Source: WYZ-LMO6 sp964509845
Lineage (GTDB): Archaea > Hadarchaeota > Hadarchaeia > Hadarchaeales > WYZ-LMO6
DNA: 16,371 nt
NCBI GenBank assembly: GCA_964509845.1
Contig: CAZDZG010000025.1
Coordinates: 1-16,371, forward strand
Direction: 5' to 3'
The notes beneath the pieces are model-generated. The model was not told the origin of the DNA. It ran no database searches and saw only the letters and a list, made by a program, of their open reading frames with translations. The position numbers were made by a program, and so were the translations under genes. Of the stretch, positions 1-5,555 are shown one piece after another; the first letter of the stretch is position 1; each line of letters begins with the position of its first letter.

Positions 1-396
1 CCCTCCACCTGGGTCAAGGGCGAAAACTACTACGAGAACATCAGCTACAACGGTGCCACCGTTAACATCCCCTACGAGCGCCTCTTCGACATCCTGGTGG
101 TATACAAAGTCAGGGGAGACAACGTGGCCTACCTGCGCTTTGAAAACACCTATGAATACATCAGTATCACGGGAACCTTCTCGCTAACTGAAAACAGGCT
201 CGTAGCTGGCACGGACTGGGCAACCAGCGTCCTCTGGTACGAGAACTACGGAGCTGCCTACGGAGCCGTGGGTAAGGACTATCCTTCGGCCTACCTGAGG
301 CTCTATAACTACATCGACAACAACGGAAACGGCTTCAAGCTTCCCGCCGGCGGCTCCATCAACATAAACCCGCTGACCATCTATACCTGGAAGTAG
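1..396 (+). CDS. Beta-rich surface protein, C-terminal part (5' end outside window)
   Basis: The reading frame is open from base 1 to a TAG at 394-396, so the start lies upstream; 131 codons are visible. The protein is rich in Tyr, Asn, Gly and Thr with alternating hydrophobic residues, as in an extracellular beta-sandwich. No membrane segment or catalytic motif is visible. It is clearly related to the C-terminal half of the protein at 895-1539: both contain an FDI-hydrophobic strand followed by (D/E)NxAY, then an aromatic stretch ending in GxF, and both end with YLR, a D/N-rich turn and LPxG. The stretch is visibly less GC-rich (about 55%) than the genes after it and uses many AAC and TAC codons, which fits an abundant secreted protein or a different origin. 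A T-rich terminator and a signal peptidase gene follow. A pilus or fibre subunit or S-layer-associated protein is inferred from context; I do not recognise the family. Confidence 0.72.
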   Translation, partial: PSTWVKGENYYENISYNGATVNIPYERLFDILVVYKVRGDNVAYLRFENTYEYISITGTFSLTENRLVAGTDWATSVLWYENYGAAYGAVGKDYPSAYLRLYNYIDNNGNGFKLPAGGSININPLTIYTWK

Positions 397-408
397 GACT
401 GGATCCCC

Positions 409-436
409 GCGGCCTTTTTCCCTTTTTTCTTTTTTC
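409..436 (+). terminator. T-rich archaeal-type terminator
   Basis: Starting 13 bases after the TAG, runs of five, six and six T's are broken only by one to three C's (T's at 415-419, 423-428 and 430-435). Oligo-U tracts terminate archaeal transcription without needing a hairpin. This would separate the surface protein transcript from the signal peptidase gene that starts at 473. Confidence 0.65.
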
Positions 437-472
437 CCCAACCTTAATGAGTCACGATTCCTAAGGTGAAAG

Positions 473-892
473 ATGCACCCCCAACATGCTGCGGTGGTGG
501 CGCTCCTCTTCCTTTGTGCTTTCCTCCTTCTCTCCCTGCCCCCCTCCCACCCTCCCGGCACCGAGGACTGGACGGACCGCTTCGGATACAGGGCCTTCCT
601 CGACCGCCGTCTCTCCTCCCTCCTCCTGGTGGGGAGCAGCATGACCCCCTCCCTCCAGGAGAACGACCTCCTTCTCTGCGCTCCCCCCTCCGATCTAAGG
701 GTGGGAGACATCGTGGTGTACCTCTATGAGGGGACCACGGTGGCCCACCGCATCGTGGAGATTCCGGAGGAGGGGGTGGTGATCACCCAGGGGGACTCCC
801 CCCAGGCCTGGCAGAGGCACAGGGTGAGCAGGGAGAACGTCCTGTACAGGGTGATGGGGGTCCTCTTCAGGCGGGCCCCACCCGGAGGATGA
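473..892 (+). CDS. Signal peptidase I (S26 family), catalytically intact
   Basis: 139 aa. It has one N-terminal membrane segment (about residues 6-22) followed by an extracytoplasmic catalytic domain. The serine box reads GSSMTPS with the predicted nucleophile Ser56, followed by the QENDLLL strand. The VGDIVVY strand and AHRIVEI (His92) match the archaeal/SipW-like Ser-His type of type I signal peptidase, and QGDS (Asp108) matches the third conserved acidic position. It is short and has no C-terminal membrane helix, unlike some archaeal Sec11-like enzymes. The ATG at 473 has a GGTG ribosome-binding-like element just upstream. The TGA (890-892) lies within the 5' region of the next gene, so the two are probably co-transcribed. 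A dedicated role in processing the neighbouring surface proteins is inferred from position and from the paralogue at 1544. Confidence 0.85.
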   Translation: MHPQHAAVVALLFLCAFLLLSLPPSHPPGTEDWTDRFGYRAFLDRRLSSLLLVGSSMTPSLQENDLLLCAPPSDLRVGDIVVYLYEGTTVAHRIVEIPEEGVVITQGDSPQAWQRHRVSRENVLYRVMGVLFRRAPPGG

Positions 893-894
893 GG

Positions 895-1539
895 ATGGAG
901 GTCCCCTCCGGAAAGCTGAAGTGGGGGATAGACCGGTACTGGCGCCTGAAGAGGAAGCTTAGGCTTTTCCTCCCCCTCACCGCAGCCGTTATCCTCCTTC
1001 TCCTCCTAGTCCTTCTCCTGCCCGGTTCCTCCCCACCCCCGCCCTCCGATAACTACCNNNNNNNNNNNNNNNNNNNNNNNNNNNNNNNNNNNNNNNNNNN
1101 NNNNNNNNNNNNNNNNNNNNNNNNNNNNNNNNNNNNNNNNNNNNNNNNNNNNNNNNNGCAGTACGACCCCCGCGAGAACCTGGCCGACAACTCCCTGCGC
1201 TGGGAGAACGTGATCTCCTTCAGCGGGCAGGTGGTAACGGTGAGGGCGGGGGAGGTCTTCGACATCGTGGTGGCGGTGAGGGCCAAGGCCGACCGGGAGA
1301 ACCTGGCCTACGCCCGGAAGGAATACGTGAGGGTATGGCTGGCGGCCAGGGGGGCCTTCACCATCCCCTTCGACTACGCCCCGGACGAGAGGGAGTACGT
1401 CTTCTACTCGGAGGGTTACGGAAGCCCCGACGGCTACCTCAGGATGAACGTGGTCTGGGACAACGAGGGGGAGGGCTACGTCCTCCTCCCCGGGCAGGAG
1501 CTCCTGCTGGAGAACGTCATGCTGGAGCTGTGGGGGTGA
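895..1539 (+). CDS. Membrane-anchored surface protein, paralogue of the protein at 1-396 (interrupted by assembly gap)
   Basis: The N-terminus is basic (KLKWGIDRYWRLKRKLR), followed by one Leu/Val-rich membrane segment and a Pro/Ser linker. Then come 100 N (1058-1157) and about 127 residues of beta-rich domain. That domain aligns with the protein ending at 396 (FDIVVAV, ENLAYARKEY, GAF, YLR, LPGQ), so the two are paralogues. The ATG at 895 has GGAGG at 884-888 with six bases of spacing; the in-frame ATG at 889 has none, so 895 is preferred. The frame is the same on both sides of the N run, but the run is a placeholder, so continuity and true length are unproven. The segment before the gap could be an uncleaved anchor or a signal peptide for the adjacent signal peptidase. 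Function unknown; a fibre or pilus component is inferred. Confidence 0.7.
   Translation: MEVPSGKLKWGIDRYWRLKRKLRLFLPLTAAVILLLLLVLLLPGSSPPPPSDNYXXXXXXXXXXXXXXXXXXXXXXXXXXXXXXXXXXQYDPRENLADNSLRWENVISFSGQVVTVRAGEVFDIVVAVRAKADRENLAYARKEYVRVWLAARGAFTIPFDYAPDEREYVFYSEGYGSPDGYLRMNVVWDNEGEGYVLLPGQELLLENVMLELWG
1058..1157. other. Assembly gap 1 (100 N), true missing sequence likely
   Basis: Exactly 100 N inside a coding region. Unlike the other two gaps, its flanks share no duplicated sequence, so real bases are probably missing and the length is unknown. Confidence 0.9.
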
Positions 1540-1543
1540 GGAA

Positions 1544-1963
1544 ATGAGAAGGGAAACCCTGCTCAACCTCCTCCTTCTTTTCCTGCTGGGGCTCTCCACC
1601 CTCCTCCTCACCCTCCACCTCTCCCGCCGCCAGTCCGGCCTGGAGGAACGCACCCAGTGGTTCGGGGGATACACCGCCTTCCTGGACAGGGGGCTCCACC
1701 TCACCCGGGCGGGGGACTGGGGGATGGGCAGGACGGTGAAGGAGAACGATGTGGTGATATGGGTGAGGGTGGATCGCTCCCTCATCGGGGTGGGGGACCT
1801 CCTCCTCTACCGGGAGCCGGGCTCGGGGAGGCTCCTGGCCCACCGGGTGGTGGAGGTGGTGGACAACCTCTTCAGGACCAAGGGGGACGCCCTCCCCTCC
1901 CCCGACAACTACCTGGTGGAGAACTTCGAGGGGCTCGTGATAGGGGTGATCTACTCCCGGTGA
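1544..1963 (+). CDS. Signal peptidase I-like protein lacking the catalytic serine (pseudoenzyme)
   Basis: 139 aa, the same length as the signal peptidase at 473 and related throughout: N-terminal membrane segment (about 5-25), FGGYTAFLDR matching FGYRAFLDR, the ENDVVI strand, VGDLLLY, AHRVVEVV (His100) and KGDALPSPDN (Asp115). At the serine box, GSSMTPS of the neighbour is replaced by WGMGRT: Gly60 stands where the nucleophilic Ser should be and the following Pro is also gone. His and Asp are kept. The stretch is clean sequence with no frameshift, so this looks like a stable serine-less paralogue and not a decayed gene. It may bind substrates, pair with the active enzyme or act as a scaffold; all three are inference. 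The start ATG follows the previous stop by four bases, with GAGG just upstream. Confidence 0.8.
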   Translation: MRRETLLNLLLLFLLGLSTLLLTLHLSRRQSGLEERTQWFGGYTAFLDRGLHLTRAGDWGMGRTVKENDVVIWVRVDRSLIGVGDLLLYREPGSGRLLAHRVVEVVDNLFRTKGDALPSPDNYLVENFEGLVIGVIYSR

Positions 1964-2006
1964 GGATGAGCTTCACCCTTTTTTCCTGCAAAGACCAGGG
2001 GAGGAG

Positions 2007-2378
2007 ATGGCAGAGGTGGAGCTCCGGAAGATGCTCAGGAGGTGGGTGGAAAAACCGGAGACCTCCCTCCTCCTCTCCTCCTGCCTGATCCTCCTGCTCG
2101 GGGGCTACCTGCTGGATCCCGCCCTGATCGTGATGTCCCTCCTCATGTGGCTCAGCCTGGCGGTCTCCCTGGGCCTCACCTCCGGCGACCTCCCCTCCAG
2201 GCTCCTTCCTCCCCTCCCCGTTTCCTTCCTCTTCGGCCTCCTCTTCGTGGTGGGGGCCCTCCGCTCCTTCTCCAGGGGGGTCTTCGCCTGGCAGGTGTGG
2301 GTGCTGCTGGCGGCCGGGCTCCTCTCCCTCCACTCCTCCAGGAAGTGGATGGGGAGGAAAAAACGCGGGAGGAGGTAA
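2007..2378 (+). CDS. Small integral membrane protein, unknown function
   Basis: 123 aa with a short basic amphipathic N-terminus, then three to four hydrophobic segments (about residues 23-36, 38-56, 69-83 and 93-107) and a very basic C-terminus ending KKRGRR, which is probably cytoplasmic. I recognise no family motif. It lies 43 bases after the serine-less signal peptidase paralogue in the same direction, with a GGGGAGGAG purine tract immediately before the ATG, so it is probably the last gene of the surface-protein island. It could be a membrane partner for export or assembly, inferred from position only. Its last codons lie in the 55-nt sequence that is repeated after gap 2; the stop TAA (2376-2378) is complete. 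Confidence 0.65.
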   Translation: MAEVELRKMLRRWVEKPETSLLLSSCLILLLGGYLLDPALIVMSLLMWLSLAVSLGLTSGDLPSRLLPPLPVSFLFGLLFVVGALRSFSRGVFAWQVWVLLAAGLLSLHSSRKWMGRKKRGRR

Positions 2379-2384
2379 GCCCGC
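2330..2384. repeat. 55-nt direct repeat, left copy (assembly overlap)
   Basis: Identical over 55 bases to 2485-2539, on the other side of 100 N. The repeat ends exactly at the gap on one side and starts exactly at the gap on the other. This is the signature of two contigs sharing a k-mer-length overlap that were joined by a placeholder instead of being merged. It is probably not biological. Confidence 0.9.
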
Positions 2385-2484
2385 NNNNNNNNNNNNNNNN
2401 NNNNNNNNNNNNNNNNNNNNNNNNNNNNNNNNNNNNNNNNNNNNNNNNNNNNNNNNNNNNNNNNNNNNNNNNNNNNNNNNNNNN
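2385..2484. other. Assembly gap 2 (100 N), probably false
   Basis: Flanked on both sides by the same 55 bases. Merging the copies would join base 2384 directly to base 2540. Confidence 0.88.
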
Positions 2485-2539
2485 CCACTCCTCCAGGAAG
2501 TGGATGGGGAGGAAAAAACGCGGGAGGAGGTAAGCCCGC
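2485..2539. repeat. 55-nt direct repeat, right copy (assembly overlap)
   Basis: Second copy of 2330-2384. Open frames that begin in this copy duplicate the end of the membrane protein gene and should not be annotated. Between here and 2745 there is no convincing gene; the stretch lies between two convergent genes and holds only the tandem hairpins at 2648-2689. Confidence 0.9.
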
Positions 2540-2647
2540 AGGGCGGTTCAAAGCCGAGGGCACCGGCCATACCTCCAGTTTCTTCCCTCTCGAGCTCATT
2601 CTCTGATGCAAAGTTCCCCGAATCCAAGAAGGGGAGGAGGCGAGTGG

Positions 2648-2689
2648 CCTGGCCACGGCCAGGTCGCTCCCGCGGTAGTTCGCAGGAGC
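2648..2689 (-). other. Tandem hairpins in convergent intergenic region
   Basis: On the minus strand, 2689-2666 folds as GCTCCTGCG, loop AACTAC, CGCGGGAGC (nine pairs, one a G-U wobble). Two bases later, 2663-2648 folds as CCTGGC, loop CGTG, GCCAGG (six pairs). The wobble makes the first stem perfect as minus-strand RNA, but it is a C-A mismatch on the plus strand. It lies about 55 bases downstream of the rhomboid stop, so it could be a 3' UTR structure or a small RNA. Chance stems are common in GC-rich DNA. Confidence 0.35.
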
Positions 2690-2744
2690 CCCGGGAGGAA
2701 GGCCTTCTCCAGGAAGACGATCTTATTGGGAAAAGTGGACAACC

Positions 2745-3416
2745 CTACCCCTTCCCGGGCCTTTCCATCAGCATAAGGGTGAAGATCACGGCCCCGTAGA
2801 GGAAGCCCAGCACGTGGGCCTGGACGTTGGTGGAGGGGGAGACGCTGAAGAAGGAGGAGGGGCGAAGGAGGAGCTCGGTGGAGAAGGCCAGGAGGACGGC
2901 GGCGGAGGGTGCGGCGGCCAGGAGGAGGGGGAGGCGGAAGGTGGGATGGCGGAGGGAGAGGCGGGAGAAGAGGAGGAGGTTGTAGAGGGAGGAGACCATG
3001 ACCATCCCCATGGCGGCGTAAACCATCCCGGAGGAGCCGCAGGAGGTGGAGGGGGAGCCGGAGAGCCACCTGGCCAGGAAGTCCACCAGGTTCACGCCCA
3101 CCCCGGCCAGGAAGAGGGTGAAGGAGAAAGCCAGGCTCAGGCCCTCCCTCACCTCCACCCTGCGGGGGAAGTGGAGGAGGAGGAAGAGGAGGGAGAAGGC
3201 CGCCAGGGAGAAGAGGTTGGTGAGGAGGTGGCCCAGATCGGCGTGGGTGAAGAGGGCGGTGAGGACTCCCCAGGGATGGGAGCGGGAGAGGGAGAAGAGG
3301 GGGAGGAGGGGGGGAAAGAGGGAGGTCCAGAGGAAGGAAAAGAGGCTGAGCGACAGGATCACCAGAAAGGCCCTCCCCACCCCCCCGAAGCCCGCCAGCC
3401 AGCCCCTTACCCTCAT
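2745..3416 (-). CDS. Rhomboid-family intramembrane serine protease
   Basis: 223 aa with six or more hydrophobic segments. The rhomboid hallmarks are present: HADLGHLLTN (about residues 58-67, the family's H-x4-H-x3-N element in transmembrane segment 2), the nucleophile motif GSSG at 127-130 (Ser129), and AHVLGFLYG with the predicted catalytic His201. The enzyme should cleave membrane proteins within the bilayer; its substrate is unknown. ATG at 3416 is chosen because it overlaps the upstream gene's TGA as ATGA (3413-3416), a common sign of translational coupling; the frame extends upstream, but that part is antisense to the ATPase. The frame from 3416 covers the whole core domain. Pairing with an Orc1/Cdc6-like ATPase is unusual, and no functional link is evident. 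Confidence 0.85.
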   Translation of the reverse strand: MRVRGWLAGFGGVGRAFLVILSLSLFSFLWTSLFPPLLPLFSLSRSHPWGVLTALFTHADLGHLLTNLFSLAAFSLLFLLLHFPRRVEVREGLSLAFSFTLFLAGVGVNLVDFLARWLSGSPSTSCGSSGMVYAAMGMVMVSSLYNLLLFSRLSLRHPTFRLPLLLAAAPSAAVLLAFSTELLLRPSSFFSVSPSTNVQAHVLGFLYGAVIFTLMLMERPGKG

Positions 3417-4579
3417 TCCCTCCTCTCCGAGAGGAGCCTCTCCACCTCCCTCTCCAGCTCCCCGGCCGGGGCCACCTCCAGGCTTATGCGCTGGGTCTGC
3501 CCCCTGGGCCGGAGGGAGAGGGGCTCGAGGTCCAGGATCCCCAGGGCCTCCAGCTTGCGGAGGTGCTCGAGCATGACGGAGTGGTGCCTGGGCCTCTCCC
3601 CGTACTCCTCGCACACCACCTCGTAGGCCCTCCTCAGCTGGCCGGTGGTAAGGGCCTCCGCCCTCCTGAGCCCCCTGGCCGCCGCCAGCAGGAGAAGGAG
3701 CTCGTGAAGGGAGAGCCCCGAGAGGACCTCCTTCCTGAGCTCCGGGTAGAGGGAGGCCCTGGCCTCCCGGACGTGCTCGGGGAGGACCACCCTGCTCCCC
3801 CTGGCGTCCGCCAGCATTCCCGCCCTGAGCAGGAGCTCTATCCCCATCCTGGCATCCCCCCTCTTTGAGGCCATCTCCGCCGCCAGCCTCAGGCTCTCAT
3901 CGGGCAGGGCTCCCCTGCGGAAGGCCTCCTCCCTCCTTGCCCTCAGGATCTCCTCCAGCTGCTCCCTGGTGTAGGGAGGGAGCTCCAGGTGATGGCCCAG
4001 GAAGGTGGCCCTGGTGGGCTCGTCCAGCTCCGCCAGGAAGCCCTGGCCCCTGGAGATGGAGAGGAGGCTTATCCTGGAGGCGGTCTCCCCCGTCCTGCTC
4101 AGGGAGTAGAGGAGGTCGGGGCCGTGCCTCAGCACCAAGTAATCCACCTCGTCCAGGATGAGGAGGAGGTGGAGGTCCCGGTGCCTGAGGTGGCTCACCA
4201 GCAGGGAGAGGAGCTCCCCCCTCCCCACCCCCCTCTCCGGCCAGCTGGGCAGGAACCTCCTCACCGCCTCCAGCAGGAGGGAGTAGGGGGTCTTTCCCCT
4301 GCAGTTCAGGTAAAGGTGGAAGAGCCTCCCCCTCCCCCTCCCCTCCGCCTCCAGCCCGAACCTGCGGGAGAGGGCGGTCTTCCCCACCCCCAGGCTCCCC
4401 GTGACCAGCACCCTGCAGGGCATTCCCTCCTCCAGCATGGGGCGGAAGAGGAAGACCAGCCTGCGGAACTCCTCCTCCCTCCCCGGAAGCCTGTCGGGGA
4501 GATAGTCGGGGGAGAGCCTGCTCACGTCCAGAAAAACGCTTTCCCTCCCCAGCTCCCTGTCGAAGATCTCCCCGAACAC
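3413..4579 (-). CDS. Orc1/Cdc6-type AAA+ ATPase
   Basis: 388 aa. The N-terminus resembles archaeal Orc1/Cdc6 (IFDRELGRESVF, LSPDYLPDRLPGREEE). Walker A is GSLGVGKTA (61-69), Walker B ILDEVD (141-146), and GDAR (241-244) is the sensor 2 element. LPPYTREQLEEIL fits the lid, and the C-terminal 120 residues look like a winged helix. The family binds origin DNA and loads MCM. At sensor 1, where Orc1/Cdc6 proteins usually have ISN, this protein reads ISRG (Arg177), so it may be a divergent or accessory paralogue. The start is inferred: no ATG precedes the conserved N-terminus, and GTG at 4579 sits after GGGGAG and about 20 nt downstream of the site expected from the TATA element at 4621-4628. TTG at 4612 is the alternative. 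No origin-recognition-box array is visible nearby. Confidence 0.8.
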   Translation of the reverse strand: MFGEIFDRELGRESVFLDVSRLSPDYLPDRLPGREEEFRRLVFLFRPMLEEGMPCRVLVTGSLGVGKTALSRRFGLEAEGRGRGRLFHLYLNCRGKTPYSLLLEAVRRFLPSWPERGVGRGELLSLLVSHLRHRDLHLLLILDEVDYLVLRHGPDLLYSLSRTGETASRISLLSISRGQGFLAELDEPTRATFLGHHLELPPYTREQLEEILRARREEAFRRGALPDESLRLAAEMASKRGDARMGIELLLRAGMLADARGSRVVLPEHVREARASLYPELRKEVLSGLSLHELLLLLAAARGLRRAEALTTGQLRRAYEVVCEEYGERPRHHSVMLEHLRKLEALGILDLEPLSLRPRGQTQRISLEVAPAGELEREVERLLSERRE

Positions 4580-4612
4580 CTCCCCTACTTCTCCCCCGTG
4601 GGATAAAACCAA

Positions 4613-4640
4613 ATCGATATGCTTAAAGAAGCATAACGAT
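4613..4640. promoter_or_regulatory. ModE-type molybdate/tungstate operator
   Basis: This 28-bp inverted repeat has left half ATCGATATGCT, a six-base centre and right half AGCATAACGAT. The halves match as inverted copies at 10 of 11 positions, and the symmetry continues one base into the centre on each side. From memory, the ModE consensus is ATCG-N-TATATA, six bases, TATATAACGAT; the outer ATCG, TAT, ATAACGAT and the 11-6-11 spacing are all kept. It lies immediately upstream of tupA, and a ModE-like regulator ends the same operon. It overlaps the TATA region of both divergent genes, so bound protein should block both promoters. Confidence 0.82.
4621..4628. promoter_or_regulatory. Shared TATA-like element for tupA and the divergent ATPase gene
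   Basis: GCTTAAAG on the plus strand reads CTTTAAGC on the minus strand. Its centre is about 27 bases before the tupA ATG (4652), which suggests a leaderless transcript. In the other direction it would place a start near 4598, about 20 bases before the ATPase GTG. It is wholly inside the ModE-like operator. Confidence 0.5.
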
Positions 4641-4651
4641 GAGACGAAAGG

Positions 4652-5554
4652 ATGGAAAGGGCCCTCCTGCTCCTCCTGTTCCTCCCCCTCCTGCTCCTGC
4701 TCCCCCTGTTCCTCTCCGGGGGTCCGGGCCTGAGGGTGGCCACCACCACCAGCCTCTACGACACCGGCCTGCTGGAGGAGCTGGCCGAGGCCTACCGGAG
4801 GGAGGGAGGGGGAAGGGTGGTCTTCCTTCCCACGGGAACGAGCCAGGCCTTCCTCCAGGCCAAGAGGGGGGAGGCGGACCTCCTCCTGGTCCACGCCCCC
4901 GCTCAGGAGGTGGAGTTCGTGAGGGAGGGATGGGGGAAGGGCAGAAGCGTGGTGGCCTGCAACTTCTTCGTGCTGGTGGGTCCGCCGGCCGATCCCGCCG
5001 GGGTGGAGAACCTCCCCCCGCTGGAGGCCCTGGAAAGGATAGCGGAGGCGGGCAGGAAGGGAAAGGCCAGGTGGGTGTCGAGGGGGGACCTCTCGGGCAC
5101 CCACCTCAGGGAGAGGGAGCTGTGGAGGGAGGCGGGATACGAGCCCGAGGGCCTGAGGGGGGAGGGATGGTATCTCGAGACGGGGGCGGGCATGGGACAG
5201 ACCCTTTTCGTGGCCAGCGAAAGGGGGGCCTACACCCTCTCGGATCTGGGGACCTTCCTGGCCTACCTGAGGAGGGGGCTGGTGAACCTGAGAATGCTGG
5301 TGAGGGGGGAAAGGGAGCTCCTGAACGTTTACTCCGCCATCCCGGTGAGCCGGGAGAGGGTGCGGGGGGCGGACGAGGAGGGGGCGGAGAAGTTCCTGCG
5401 GTTCCTGCTCTCCGAGGAGGGACAGAGGCTCCTAGGGGAGTTCGGGGTGGAGAGGTACGGGGAGCCCCTCTTCCTCCCCGCGGCCGGCATCCTGAGGGAG
5501 AACTCCGATCCGCTGGCCTCCTGGATAAGGGAGGTGGCCCTGCTGGAGGGGTAG
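4652..5554 (+). CDS. tupA: Tungstate ABC transporter, substrate-binding protein TupA
   Basis: 300 aa. A very hydrophobic signal peptide or anchor (about 4-22) with no lipobox Cys leads into a periplasmic-binding-protein fold. TupA hallmarks are present: ATTTSLYDTGLL (30-41), LLVHAPAQEVEFV (78-90), SRGDLSGTH (143-151), then WYLETGAGMGQTL and AYTLSDLGT. The TTTS and SRGDxSGTH motifs are the oxyanion-binding elements of TupA and separate it from ModA and WtpA. It captures tungstate outside the cell and delivers it to TupB. It is the first gene of a tight operon (one base to tupB), preceded by a ModE-like operator. In archaea tungsten serves tungstopterin enzymes such as aldehyde:ferredoxin oxidoreductases; none is in this window. 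Confidence 0.92.
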   Translation: MERALLLLLFLPLLLLLPLFLSGGPGLRVATTTSLYDTGLLEELAEAYRREGGGRVVFLPTGTSQAFLQAKRGEADLLLVHAPAQEVEFVREGWGKGRSVVACNFFVLVGPPADPAGVENLPPLEALERIAEAGRKGKARWVSRGDLSGTHLRERELWREAGYEPEGLRGEGWYLETGAGMGQTLFVASERGAYTLSDLGTFLAYLRRGLVNLRMLVRGERELLNVYSAIPVSRERVRGADEEGAEKFLRFLLSEEGQRLLGEFGVERYGEPLFLPAAGILRENSDPLASWIREVALLEG

Positions 5555-5555
5555 G

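Noticed and set aside
184..711. Long open frames antisense or out of frame to real genes across the window (for example 184-711 -, 2814-3626 +, 5106-6305 -, 9006-10430 +)
   Set aside because: They are low-complexity Gly/Pro/Arg/Glu-rich shadows produced by high GC in other frames, overlap well-supported genes and show no family motifs.
1058..1157. Gap 1 as another false overlap gap
   Set aside because: The flanks share no duplicated sequence, so real missing bases are more likely.
2330..2539. 55-nt direct repeats as a mobile-element or attachment-site duplication
   Set aside because: The copies abut the N run exactly, and a second pair of the same length occurs at gap 3, so an assembly overlap explains both.
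2544..2551. GGTTCAAA resembling a tRNA T loop
   Set aside because: The flanking bases do not form a five-pair T stem and no acceptor or anticodon arm is present.
2500..2799. Plus-strand frame of 99 codons after gap 2
   Set aside because: It begins inside the duplicated 55-nt overlap, has disordered composition and runs into the rhomboid gene on the other strand.
4580..4651. Replication origin beside the Orc1/Cdc6-like gene
   Set aside because: The short intergenic region holds only the ModE-like repeat and TATA region; no repeated origin-recognition boxes or long AT-rich unwinding region are visible.
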